Below are positions 21,883-34,272 of a stretch of 64,000 bases of DNA, in pieces (position 1 is the stretch's first letter; every line of letters starts with the position of its first letter). Where the stretch lies: the NCBI GenBank assembly GCA_021432635.1, contig MU270017.1, positions 248,001 to 312,000 on the forward strand, written 5' to 3'. The notes under the pieces were generated by a model. That model did no database searches. It saw only the letters and a list, made by a program, of their open reading frames with translations, and was not told the DNA's origin. Origin of the DNA: Thozetella sp. PMI_491 (Eukaryota; Ascomycota; Sordariomycetes; Chaetosphaeriales; Chaetosphaeriaceae). A program made the translations under genes and the position numbers.

Positions 21883-23361
21883 GGGTAGCCACCGACGGGA
21901 ATGGTAACCACCATAGACAATCCGGCGATGTTTCTCAAAGAGGGTCTAAACGCACCACACGGGAGATGCATGCCCCTTAGAATCCTTCGGCAGGATGTAA
22001 CTCCTGAGTGGACACCATACCTCGCCCGATGGGGCCATGGGGTGGGGAGTGCCGTCGCTGGTAGATTAACACCCGGGCTATAGGTGGTCTCGAGCCACTC
22101 CATCCTCCAACCAGTCGATACATGGCCCATATTCATGCTTCGAGACTCCAAGGCACGGTGGTCGATTCCCAAGGGGTGCTCCTCGCCGCAAACGCCACCG
22201 AATCCCGATCCTACACCAGCGACACCCCCACACGATGCAACCAACCACGACAGCAGCGGCCGACACTGGGCACACCGACGTCTAGGTGAGTAACTTTGGC
22301 TCATCGATAGATACCCTCGTAAGGCTTAAGCTGCCATCTAGATCCTCGCAGCTTCCTAAGGTGGAAAATGCTGCGGATGCTCTCCTCCTCCGGCTCCGCA
22401 TTCTTGAGCTACACACCAACCAACCCTCTCTTCTCGGCCCGGTTTGTTGACCTTGTCGGCGGCCATCTTTCTTCAAACCCGCCTTATACCCTATCAAACC
22501 TCCCAGTGCGAAAAAAATAACCCTTTAATTAAGCAGGCTAGATCATCCTTTGGTTGGTTCTTGACTTCCAAGTTCCTTTACCGCCCGTGACGATCTGCTT
22601 CGGGCTATATATATGTGTGTATATAACCACACCTAGGCCAAATAGACAGTTGCCGCACACACGGCATCGACTTTGCCGAACTATTATACCTTGCGGCATC
22701 TGCCGAAATGTAGGGCCTCGGCCGCCTTAATCTAAGCGCTTTTTCCACGCACATATTCCTGTCAATGGCAGGTTCAATTCCACCGGAGCTCCTTTAAGAA
22801 GTACCTCCGCGATCCTCCCGTATAGAACTTCATATGAAAAGCGCCCGTGCCTGCCTCAAGCAGATTTATGCAAGATAACGGCACCAACTAGCATATTCAC
22901 CTCCACTTAGGACTTCTGGGCCGATATCACCTCGTTGGCAGTGGGGGCGGATGGATTAGACGTAAAAGGCATGAGAGTGCTGGCACGTTTCCTTGTAAGA
23001 TGGACCCCATTGCAGCCTTGGTGGTTATTTTTGAACGCGGAGGCATCAAGACTGGTTTTTCATACATCAAATCGGTCCGACGTTTCATACTAGCATTTTG
23101 GCCTTCAGAAGAGCCTCGAAAATAGACCCTTCCACTTACAGGATTGGAACGAGGGAGGAACCAGCTGCATCACACTGGCGCGGTGTATCTTGCCTACCGC
23201 AACAGGTGTCTACTCACGTCACCATCAATCTTGGTCACCCATATCAAATACTTCGATTACTGGAATATTGATTCATATTGAGATTTCATTAAACATGACG
23301 TATTACCATTGCCTCTATTGACTACTCCGAGAGGTTAGAAACAAACTACCAAGCGCAAAGC

Positions 23362-26300
23362 CTACCGATCCAACGCTTGCGATTGACACTGTAGAAGGAT
23401 GTTAGTAAGTCTCGTGTATAGCACAGAGCATTTAGTTCTCACCATCTGGTAATAAATGCCTCTCTTCTTCAGGAGTGTAGCGTGGTCGCCTTTCTCCATG
23501 ACCTTGCCGTCCCCTAGCACGAATATCACGTCTGCGTTCTGTACGGTGGCCAGTCGGTGGGCGACCACGACCATCGTGCGATTAGCCTTGTTCTTCTCGA
23601 ACACTACCTGAACCGCCTTCTCCGTCTCAGCATCCAGGTTCGACGTGGCCTCGTCCAGGAGCAGGAGGCGAGGATTCCGGATGAGAGCCCGAGCGATGGC
23701 GAGGCGCTGCTTCTGCCCGCCAGACAGAGCGACGCCTTTTGTGCCTACCGGGGTATTGTACCCTTCCGGGAGCGAGATGATGAATTCGTGAATCTCGGCA
23801 TCTCGGCATGCTTGGTGGACCTCGTCGTCGGTGACCATTTCCTCGTCAACTCCGAGCAGGATGTTCTCGCGCAGCGTTCCGTTGAAAAGGTTTGCCTCCT
23901 GCGCGACGAGAGAGATCTCTTTGCGGTAAGTATAGGTGGCTAGGTCCGAGATATCGGAGTTGTTATAGCAGATCCGGCCAGCATTTGGGCTGTAAAACCT
24001 CTCCAAAAGAGATATGACGGTGGTCTTGCCGGATCCTTTGGTACATCATTAGCACACTGGGAGCTCGATATGCAGTAATGGTACAATAAGCTTACCCGAG
24101 GGCCCCACTATGGCAGCAAATTGCCCCTTCTCAATCTGCTCTAGGTCAGAAATGCGCGTGTCAAGATGCGTTTTCAAAACGTACCGTCAAATTCAGGCCA
24201 TTCAAGATAGGCACGTCTCGCGTGGGGTATCTAAACCACACGTTTTGAAACTGAATCTTCACGCCCTTGTCATTGTCTCCGATATCTCCCAAGTCGAGTG
24301 AGATTAGACGGCCGTCGGGATGATCTTTGGATCGCATGTCAAGGATCCTGTTAGCAGCAACCGATGCCTTGGCGATATCTACAAAAGTAAGCATCAATGG
24401 GCAGAGCCTAGCTTTCGCATCCCGTATACTTACTAGGGCCGAAGCTCAGCCATTGGCCAGCACCCATCCCTCCCTTAAGCCGTCGTTAGTTGTGTTTCTC
24501 GGATGGGCATGCGAGCGAGAGCTATGACAAGAGTTGACATACCTGCAGCACGGCCACGTAGACCAATACATACTGAAATGGCCAGTACTCGTGATGCAGC
24601 ATTAAGTTGCCGCCATACCAGAGCACGAATGCCATGCAGAGAAGAGAGATGCTGTCTGCCATGGCAAACACCAGTGTCGTCCAGCTCGCCTTGCCAAAGG
24701 CATTCTTGATGTGGCTGCGGAGCAGTCCTTCGTACCGACGGCAAATTGTGTGCTCTAAAGTAAGTGCCGATACCGTTCGGAAAGCTCCAATCGACTCGGC
24801 CGCGAACTTGGCGCTCTCGGCGAAGACCTCGTTGTTCATTTCCTCAAACTTGGTCTCATAGCGAATGCGGAAGAAGGCGGCGCCGATAATCAGCGGCATG
24901 GACGAGCACAGTGTCACCAGCGTCAGCTTCCACCCAAAGTAAAAGGAAATAGTTAGACAGCCGACGACGTTGAGGATCGAGATGATGGAGAAGGCCATGT
25001 TAGTGCCGAGCAGCTGCTGTAGCTGGGTCGGGTCCGTGGCCAGGCGGGCGGTCAGCGCACCCACCGAATGGTCATCAGCGTCGAAAAAGGCAACCGACTT
25101 GGACAAAATGTTGGTGAAGTATTCACGCCGGTAGAAATGGGTGATGTGCTGGTCAAGTCAACACGGCATCCTCGTGGGGGGGGAGGGGGGTCCAACTCAC
25201 GAAAGAGAGAGTCGAAGAAGACCATGCCAGCGCGAAATAGCTAATGGCGACAAATATGGCCAGCATCACAAACATCAAGCACCAAAAGTTAACCAGAACC
25301 ATGACCCATTCGCCCCAGAGCGAGAAGAGGGTCAGAAGCGTGGCAAAGAGGTACGCCTGGAGCGGCTGGCTGGCACCACCGCACACGGCGCTGACAAGGA
25401 GGATGGTGTACCATCCCCAGTGTACTGCCTGCTCACGCAGGAGAAGGCCGAAGCTCCCGAAGAAACCTCTTTTCTGGGCCCGGGCTTCGGTCGCAGCATC
25501 ATGAGTACTATCTACGAGGGTGTTCTCGGTCCCAATGGTGGCCATGCTTTTCTTCTCGGCCGCTTCATGGTCCACGATTGGGCTGTGGTCTTCGTCCTCG
25601 CCCTGTGCCTCGGCCATGGTGAGTTGCTGGGCGGTTGCCAAGGTGTAATAGGTACCGCCTTCTTGTGCCATGAGCTGCTCGTGGGTTCCTTGTTGTACTA
25701 CCTGGCCTTTTCGTAGGACGATGATGTTGTCCGCCTTCTTGATAGTCGAAAGCCGATGTGCAATCGTAATCGTGGTCCGATTCTTCGATACCTTATCCAA
25801 TGCTGCCTGGACCATCTGCTCCCCACGGACATCAATGCTGCTTGTCGCCTCGTCGAGGATCAGAATTTTTGGCTGCTTCACGATGCTTCTCGCAATCGCC
25901 AGCCGCTGCCTCTGACCGCCGCTCAGCTTAATGCCAGCATCTCCCACAACTGTGGAATATCCCTAGTTGTCTTTATTAGGATTTGTGTTCTAAAATGAAG
26001 AGAGATGGGAAGGAGAGCAACTGTACCTCCGGCAAGCGGCTGATGAACTCATCCGCAAAGGCCTCTCTGCAGGCCTGCTTCACCATTTCTTTTTTCAACT
26101 CAAGCTCGGCGTCCTCCCACTCAGTTCCGATCAGTCCGAACTCAACATTATTGTATATGGTATTATTGAAGAGGAAGGGTTCCTGCTGAACGAGGCCAAT
26201 TTGGCTGCGCCACCACTTGAGATCGATTTGCCTCAGCGGCCTTCCTCCAGTAGTAATCAGACCATTGCGGAAGAACAGGCTCTGTAATAATGTTAATGAC

Positions 26301-28314
26301 GTGCCGCTTTGACTTCTCAAAATAACACGTTCACTTACGATGTCAGCACTCTCTAGTGGCTCGAGTTCATACCAACGCTCGAGCAATCCTACGATCGTGC
26401 TCTTTCCCGACCCGGAGGGACCAACGATCGCAGTGATCTTGCCGGCGGGGAAGCGAATGCTTAGATCATCCAAGATCTTGATATCTGGCCGGGTTGGATA
26501 CGCAAAGTTAACGTGCTCAAGCACGAGGTCCTCAGAAGCTGAAACCTCAGGGTAGATAACTCCAGAGGTGTCTGGCTTCGGAGCATCAATGATGCTGTAG
26601 AAGATTGCTGCCGCACCTGCAGCCTTGGCAGCCGCAGAGAGAGGTGCCGTAACACCGCCGATGGAACTTGTCATTAGCATGACCGACATTAGGACACTAA
26701 CACACCGAAAATCAGTGAAATTTCGCCCCTAATATGCGCAAATGTGCTTACACAATCAGGGTTTCGGCGCTGGTGTCAGTACTCGTGAGGTAGGACTTCA
26801 GGGAGTACCAAAAGGACAGAGCAAACGTTCTAGAGAGCACTTAGCCAATGTATGATAAGCGTGGATAGCGCTCTAACTCACCCATACACCGCAAACTGAA
26901 CTAAGAAGAGATTTAGTTAGAGTCAAATGAGGGTTGCCTAGGATAGCTTACTAGGGGCCTGCTGGACTGCGAAGAGCGGCGACATTTTCAGCCCTCGCTT
27001 ACGCGATTCGTCTACCGACGTGGCGTACTTCTTGGCCATCTTCTCTTCGGCACCGCAAGCAGTGATCATCCGGATGGAACTGAAGATTTCGTTGGAAGTT
27101 ATCGAGGCTTGTATGTCAGCCTCCTGGACCTGGCTCCACACTTTTACAATCAGAGGAGTCGTGATGCCGTAGACAGCGGCGATGAAGATCAGGCCGGAGC
27201 TTGTCACGAGGGTCAACTTCCAGCTATAGGTCATCGAGATTATGAGCGCAGACACCACGATGGAGACGGACTGCAGAAACGCCGAGAGCTTCTCGGAGAT
27301 TCCAACCTGGAGATCACTGGCGGTAATGGTGATGATAGCGGCGGCTTGGCCGGGCGGCAGGATATCCAGTGTCGAGATGGGTTGAACGAAGAGGCACCTC
27401 ATGTAATCAAGTCGAATAGCAGCCGAGATCCTAAGACTCGACATCCTAAATCCGATCTAGCCACACTTAGAGAGAGGTTCAATGAGCCAAGCCGATATAC
27501 TCACATATGCGGTATAGTCGAGGACCAACCGAATAATAAAGAGGAACACGAGATACAGCCTTCGTTCATTAGTTCATTGCCAAAGATAAAAAGCACGCAG
27601 CATCAACTCACGCGCATGTGCTGATTGCTCTACTGAAGGCCTGTTCTGTCGTGTCGGGGTCTGTGGCGTAGTACCCGGTGAACGAATTCACCATTTTGCC
27701 TTTCCTCCTGTCAGGAATCGCGAAGCACACAGGCATGGCACTGTCCCAGATTAACAGGATACATACCAAAGATAATATTCATGACCGGCATGGTCACTCC
27801 AGCACCCAGCGAAGTGGTGACGGCGGCGACGAGCAGCAGCTTATCGATCCATGTCGAGAATGAGAATATCCTCTATGTATATATGAGCGGCTGTACAAGC
27901 GGGCAGGAGATACAGCATACGTACTAGAAAGTCAAGGAATGCCCTCTTCGTCTCAGGCTTAAGTGAGAAGAGATTCTTCTTTGGTTCATCCGGAGACGCC
28001 GGCGGAGCTGGTTGCTCTTCTTGAGGAGCTGGCTGTTCTTCCTGGTATGTGGACGGCATCACTATTTCAGACTCAATAGGGGCCTTCTCGTCGACGATAG
28101 CTTCATCTACTGTTGGCTGCCGGTCATGGCTGCTCTGGGGGCGCTCAGTCGAGTTCTCCTCACTAACAACAGCATCTTCTTCGCTGAACAGACTTGGTAC
28201 GGCGTAGATGGGTTTGCTTTGACCACGACCCGTATCGCTCATGGGTGTGGCTTGTGGCGGTGCCTCTTCCGCCTCCTGGCCGACTGGCGTCTCTGAGCGT
28301 AGTTCGGGGGCCAT
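23362..28314 (-). CDS. full-size ABCB (MDR/Ste6-type) ABC transporter
   Basis: A long intron-rich gene with the order TMD1-NBD1-TMD2-NBD2, roughly 1,300 aa. The first exon (28314-27925) encodes a long acidic Pro/Glu-rich cytosolic leader and joins to [21 protein letters not shown], the first helix region. NBD1 has Walker [10 protein letters not shown], signature LSGGQRQR and Walker [16 protein letters not shown]2 has Walker A GPSGSGKTT, split by an intron at 24036-24095, signature LSGGQKQR and Walker [13 protein letters not shown]. Both sites look complete, so both nucleotide sites should hydrolyse ATP. The last intron is 23389-23442. The protein should export hydrophobic compounds or peptides across the plasma membrane. 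It lies near the PKS and could export its product, but it may be a general drug pump. I placed only some introns exactly. Confidence 0.9.
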
Positions 28315-30703
28315 CTGGGTCCGAGATGCAGGCCGACCGGGAAGTGGCGTTAGACGAACCGAGGATGGGAGGGGCGGGGGGCCAGGTGAGCCTCAGGAGC
28401 TTAGAGTCAAGACCGGGACGGGAGCCAGGGAGTCAACGTCCTGTAAGCTTGAGTGCCGAACCAACGTGACAAGGGGAGTGAGGCTCGGGGTTGGGGAATG
28501 CATGGGCCAGTCTCGGGCAGTAGCTCATATGCAGCGATCAAGGCAAGGTCCTGGCGATCGAGGCTAGAGGACCGGCAGTAAACTTCGGTCGGAAAAGAGA
28601 GTGGCACGATCCAAAGAACGACTGGTGGCCGCGGCCGATATCCGAGGGCGAGGGATATGTCAACGGACTTCAGAGTTCCCCGAAGCACGAGGGTGAATCT
28701 GGCCACGACGCTGGGATGCAGGGTTCGGCACCACACTCCTGTATGAGTGCAGGCGATTGCACGGGCAATGTTCTAGATGCTCTCCACCTTCCATGGATGC
28801 ACGCAGGGCCAGATCACAGAATGTCTGTCGGTTGGCAAAAGAGAACCAAGTAAACCCGGGAAGGTTCCCCCGCTCCGGCCACAAGGTGAGCACTGAGTGG
28901 CGTAATAAGGTGTTAATATATCCTTAATCTGGTTCTTGGAGAGTCTACGGTTCTAAGATTCTGTACCGTATCGAGATAGGCTAGCCCGACTATGAGGAAT
29001 AAGGTATGATAGCTGGCATCCACTACGGTCCATATTGTTTTGCCGCATGGCAAGCAGCAGCTATCCCCTGGCCGTTCGGTGGTTTTTCCACGTGCTTTGG
29101 ACACCACCCAGATGTCCATACTCCCCTCCCTCTGGGTTGTCCTTATTTCCCCTTTTGATACCACCGCTCCAGACGAGGCTGTAAGTAGGGAGACATTGTG
29201 CATGCTAGGAGGCGACGTCATCTTATTTTATGCGAGAGCCCGCGACCTATGGGAGAGCGCACCATACAGCCGATCCAGATAACAAAAGGCCCGTTGGGCA
29301 GCAGAGTCTGGTTTCGTTGTAGAAGTCATCAATCAGATGTGATAATTCACCGAGAGTTTTTACACCAGAGCGCGAACAGGTAGCGGGGCCGAACATCTGT
29401 CCAGTCTAGGCTGAATGTAGCTTCCTAATGATTTACCTAAATACCCTGCCGATCGGGTTTGTTTCGCTAGCTTACCCCTGTCGCCTCAACAATGCTTGCA
29501 TTTCGGGTAATAAACATTGGGCCGGTACCAGAGCTATAGCTACGGTACAATGTATTCGTCTGCTCAGGTAAGCGGCCAAGGGACTGTACCCAAGATATTT
29601 AGCCAGCACATGGCACGTCCAATCACCCCCCGCATGGCCGAGCTGTCATAGAGGGCAGCAGCCCAATCCTAGACAAACATCAGGCAAGGTGGAACCCCCG
29701 AGAGCAGTGGTCATGTTACATCCCGGCGAGGTCTTATCTCGTCTCGGAGATTTTGTGTAAGTGCTTGCAGTGCCAAGCGCGGCCCCTCTATCGCAACTGT
29801 TGCCTCTGGCCGTTGGTGCCGAGACACTCGGGACGCGGGAAAGCAGCTTTGCCGAGCAGTGTTCGCCAGTGTCCCGCGAGTCGCCTCACCTCAGATACAG
29901 ATGGCACCTTGCCCGTTATCATCATTAGCACGCCCCAAGGGTTGCCCCCCCGGTTCCGTTCCCGACCCGACCGCCTTGCCCGGGGGGGGGGGCAAGCAGC
30001 CTTATCGCGACTCGCGGCCAAGAGATCACAGCATGCCAGCTTCCCGGTATCACCGTCCTCGATGCACCACAAAGTGGTCTTCCGTGCGTGCGGGTCGGGA
30101 CGGCTACTGACGGAATCAAAAATAGAACTTCTGTCATTTCGATATATCGTTTCGCCATCGCTGGGCAGCAGCGACGCTTTCGGGTCTAAGGAGAGAGAGG
30201 ACCTCGTTTGCCCCAGTCTTCTCGCCTTGGGAAGGACACACCCCTTCTCCAACTGGCATCCCGTCAAGTCCGTTGCAGGAAGTGCCGGCTCAGACAGGTT
30301 TTGCACCCTAGATTGCCCGTCGCCGCTCTATGCGTCGTGATTGGACCAGGCTCCTTCTCTTGTTTACTGGGTCCTTGTTCCCGCTTCTGGTGGGCCCTGC
30401 TTCTATTCTTGAACATAGCCGGCCGATCGTATGTCATGCGTCGGAGGGGTCTCGTGAGACTCGGGGCCGAGACAGCTGCACCCAGTTATCCGTGGCGTTT
30501 GTGATGGATATGCAACAAAATCCCATGGCAGCTGCAACCGCTGCACACGCTTCATAAGCTGCACAAGCTGGGCGTAGCTGCTGGCCGCACATCACGAATA
30601 TTACAGTCTCCATGCTACTACTGCACGAGCATGGCGGGGGGGGGACTCATAGAATATCAAAAAGATCTATACCAAATCACGAGCGAGTTCACGCTCGTTC
30701 GTG
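28315..30703. other. 2.4 kb intergenic stretch, ABC promoter side
   Basis: No gene is supported. Overlapping frames of 195 and 172 codons at 29753-30340 on opposite strands mirror each other and show no domain. A run of 11 G lies at 29982-29992. The part next to 28315 should be the ABC transporter promoter. Confidence 0.45.
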
Positions 30704-31635
30704 CTACCTAGACAAACTGTGGGTCTCTATCGCCTCCCTTACAACATCACCCAATTCCTTGACCGTGTCCTTGTCTCTCGGAAGCGTATGTCCCTTGGCG
30801 TGATCGAACATGTAGGCAGTGTCGGGGTCGCACACGTTGAAAAGTGCCATCGAACCATGAACGTAGGGGTCTAGAGAACCGACTGCAAGCTTATGAGCAA
30901 TCCGAAGGAGGCTACCGTGCCGCTTTAGGAGATGACTTACTGATGTGGCAGGTCGGAATTTCAATCATAAGCTCGGATTCGTCGCTGAGGACCATAGCAT
31001 GACTGTCCGGGTCTACAGGTGGCCAACCGGCGAAGAAAATGGCGTACTTGAACATGGGCAGAATGCCGCGCTTTTGGAACCGCCTTTGCTCGTGGAGTAG
31101 TAGGGTTGCTGCGACAGTGGCACCTTCCGAATATCCGATGATACCGTCAAATGGACCTCGCTCTTCCATGATCTTCAAAAGGAATTTCATGGCGTTGTCT
31201 GTGCTTTTGTGAGCTGTCGCTACGCCTTCGCGCATGAGCTCTCTCATGGTATCCTCTGGGTTTTCGCAGTCGGGAAAGTCTCGAATGCGAGCGAGAACGT
31301 CGTCTGACGATGTCTTTTCGACATCCTCGTCCGGCTCCATAAATCGATAGTACGGTGGCTTTCCAAAATACTCCTCGAATCCCTCCGGTGGTACAGCCAC
31401 GCAGGGTCCGTTGATAAAATGGAAAGTAGCGGTCCCATCGTCGGTCAGCTCCTTTACTATGGGTGCTTTCTGAAGGTTAGCATTGGTAAACTTTTGAGAG
31501 TTGCGCCTGCGAGCATACCGAGCTGGACCTGGAATTTCTGCCTCGATCGTTAGTGCAATTCCTATCCTCTTGGGAGGACAGAGATGGGCTTACATCGGAG
31601 CTGCCATAGGCACCAGGAAGGCAAAGGAATCGCAT
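30704..31635 (-). CDS. FSH1-family serine hydrolase (LovG-like polyketide-releasing thioesterase candidate)
   Basis: Four exons on the minus strand (31635-31594, 31537-31519, 31465-30941, about 30882-30704) give 254 aa, a normal length for the family. The protein starts MRFLCLPGAYGSSDKFQVQL, the usual FSH1 opening. The nucleophile is Ser133 in GIIGYSEGA. The Asp lies in GSLDPYV and the His in AKGHTLPRDK, both in the last exon, so the triad is complete. The second exon is only 19 nt. Known relatives include LovG, which frees a finished chain from a highly reducing PKS that has no thioesterase of its own. It is transcribed divergently from such a PKS, with a 2.6 kb gap. That role is inferred from family and position; a general esterase is the alternative. 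Confidence 0.88.
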
Positions 31636-34272
31636 GGTGGCAATGTCAAAGATCTCAGCACAATGGATAGTGGTAGTACTTTGATGGCAGCGGGCTTGAG
31701 ACTTTGTCTTGTACAGACCTGTAGACAACGTCCGTCCAAGTTAAGCGACCGCCGCTGATCTCATGCGGTGTCACGTTTTCATGTCCTCCGACGCAGTTAT
31801 ACTCGGCAATTGTAGCGGCGAAATTGTGTGATTGGTAGATATTTCTTCCGAAGGCCCTCTCTCGTCCATACGATGCGACCTGGCCAGAGCGTTCACATGC
31901 AACGTCAGAACGTGGGAGCGGAAGAGCAGTGGCAGTTTAGGAAAGCCAGCAGCACAGCTCCAGAATGTCACAAGATCCACAAACCGCCCAGGGCGGGAAC
32001 CCCGCAAATTGGAGAGACCGGGTTCAGATGGGTATGAGCTATAAATGTCTCGCGGCTCTTCGACTGTTCCTCTTCCAGCTCCGTGTCTGTGTTTGGTTGT
32101 GCTCCGCACCACAATCGGAGAAGGGGGGGGGGGGGGGAGGGGAGGAGGAGGCTGGTTCTATGGCGGATCCTTGGAAATGGGATCGGGAAAGGGGGACGGG
32201 TGCTGGTTCTACGGGCGGTGTATCCGTGGAGTTGACCTATAGGTAAAAATCATGTTCGGAGCGCAGTTCCGAGGAGAGCAGCAGGTTGAACAAAATGTGC
32301 CAGCTGGCACGGCCGCTTCGGGCAAACTGAACCTGCTTCGAGGGTGGGAAGCCAGGCCAGGGCGTGGCACGGATTGGCTGCAGTTTTAGATAGATGATAT
32401 TACCTCGATACTACGCATGGCGAATACTAATCCTACCTGGCGTGTCCGTCCGCGCAGCCAGCCGAAAGCAGGGAGGGCGCACGGTGGAGGGGAAGCGCAT
32501 TTGGCGGTATGGTGCCAAGGTAAGCGTTCCTGGTCGCGGTAGGAGTCCATTCGACCGGCGAACAGCCGCTCCGGCCCGGCGAAGCTATCACGACCGGTGG
32601 GGGCGGGGCCAGCAGATGCGAAGAGGAAGCCAGGCAAGGGAGGCGATAAATAAGTGGGTAGAGCGTGTAAGCGAAGCACCGGGATGCCCCAGGATGGACA
32701 TTGCAGAAAAGCTTAGCTAGGCTGGTGTGGCCAGATCTCTCCGGGACTGATTGTACGTCTCTGGGCGGTCGATATGCCAATATGGTGTGCTCGACTGCTT
32801 GATTGAGCGAGCCAGATTAAAGGCGATATTTGCCGTCCAAGGGGACAAGTGGACAGGCCTCCACCACATATCCAGCACCAGCGCCGAGGTACCGCAGGCT
32901 AAGGACGATAAGCTCCAAGCTGCCGAGCGAAGTACCGATAAGAAAATTCAGGGGTAGTAAATAGCCGCGGTGGGGCGCCGTCGCCGAGGGGCTCGAGGCT
33001 CTCTCGGGTCTTATCGATACTCGCTTGCCAGACATTTGCCGGCCGATAGCAATCGGCCGATACCTCGCCGGCCCTGGCTGCCCTCTGCGCGCGCTCTCTC
33101 GCCTTCGCGCTTCTGTCCACCCCTAATCCACCTTCACCCAAAAAGCTCAATAACGAGCTCAATTAGCCGCCGCAGATCATCACCTCCTGGAGCTTAAGCT
33201 TTTCCGACGGTCCCTGGCCGCATATACCCCAGGACCCTTAATACGCTGCATGAGAAGGCTCCCCACACTCACCACGCCTGTGTGCCTGCCTTAGCGGATG
33301 CTCCACCGGAAGGAAAGAGCCACCGAATGGAAGGAGCTCACTCTCCAGAGCTGAGAGACACTGCCTAGAGCCTTCACTGGCCGCTTGGGGTAGCGTTTTC
33401 ATCCCCCCCCTCTCTCGTTCTCTCTCTCTCTCTTTTTCCTATTTTATTTATTTATTTTAATATTTCTTTTTCTTCGCTTGCATTGTCCCTTCGCTCTTGT
33501 CCGTTCCCTTGCCCACCCCGCCGCAATGCGAGATGCGGCAGCCGCTACGGCCGCGTAAACCCGTGCGCCAAGAAACAAGACGTATAGCAGACATCCCTTG
33601 CTCCTCGCCCACCTCCCGGAGCCCCAGAGAGCGAGCTCGCCCTCTTTCTCTGTGCAGGGATCTGGAAAGGTTCGAGACCCCCCTGGGCCTTGTATGCAGC
33701 GAGCCGAGTTCACCAACCGAACCCGCCCCATCCCATCCCACCAGAGTTCGACATATTGCTTCACATATTGAGGCTACTTCGACTAAATCTCCCTGATGCC
33801 GAATTTAGAAACACTGGAGAGCTCGACTCCACCGCCGATAGGCCCAGCACTATGCCCGCTTTCCGCCTCTCGCCCCGATAAACGTGGTTGGATGCCAGCT
33901 GCCGGGGGGGCGAACTATCGACCTGGGATCACGAGCATGAGCTCCATCAGTAGAGAGCCGAGCAGCTCGTGGTTACGCGAGATCGAAGCTTCCTCAGGAG
34001 AGTCTCTCCGTTCCGTCCGGCCACCCGCAGACCTGTCCGGGAGCATTGCATTCACCCCGGCATATAAGCCGTTCCTGAACGCCACCTTTGCGATGTGAAG
34101 TTACCCGTCTTTGAGTGAGCCTTGTGTAGTCGCACTCTTTACCCCCCTTTCTATCCCAGCTCCCCTCTGCCAAGTGCTGCCTCATCGGCACAACGCACAA
34201 CGGCTAGAAGCAGAGCGGCAGCAGCGACAGCAGCGGGAGACTTCAGTCTTCTCTGCTGTGAGACACCCAAAC
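31636..34272. promoter_or_regulatory. divergent intergenic region between FSH1 hydrolase and PKS
   Basis: 2.6 kb between two divergent start codons, with no gene seen. It holds a run of 15 G at 32123-32137, a C/CT tract at 33403-33438 followed by a T-rich stretch to about 33476, and a TATA-like sequence at 34061. A shared bidirectional control region for hydrolase and PKS is possible. Confidence 0.45.
34061..34068 (+). promoter_or_regulatory. TATA-like element upstream of the PKS gene
   Basis: CATATAAG lies about 210 nt before the PKS start codon. It is a plausible TATA box; the transcription start cannot be read. Confidence 0.35.

Larger units (their letters stand above)
19552..23361. other. 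3.8 kb intergenic stretch between GH71 and ABC transporter genes
   Basis: No supported multi-exon gene is seen. The part next to GH71 is its promoter. A run of 20 T residues lies at 21863-21882, and an AT-rich patch with TATATATA lies near 22609-22625. One short frame at 21354-21560 (minus) is listed separately. Confidence 0.45.

Noticed and set aside
29753..30340. Two long overlapping open frames on opposite strands
   Set aside because: They mirror each other, have no domain, signal or splice signals and lie in G/C-rich intergenic sequence; treated as chance.
34111..34272. Upstream in-frame Met as the PKS start
   Set aside because: The added residues look like untranslated leader and are unlike PKS N-termini; the Met at 34273 has a strong start context and is followed by the usual low-complexity leader.
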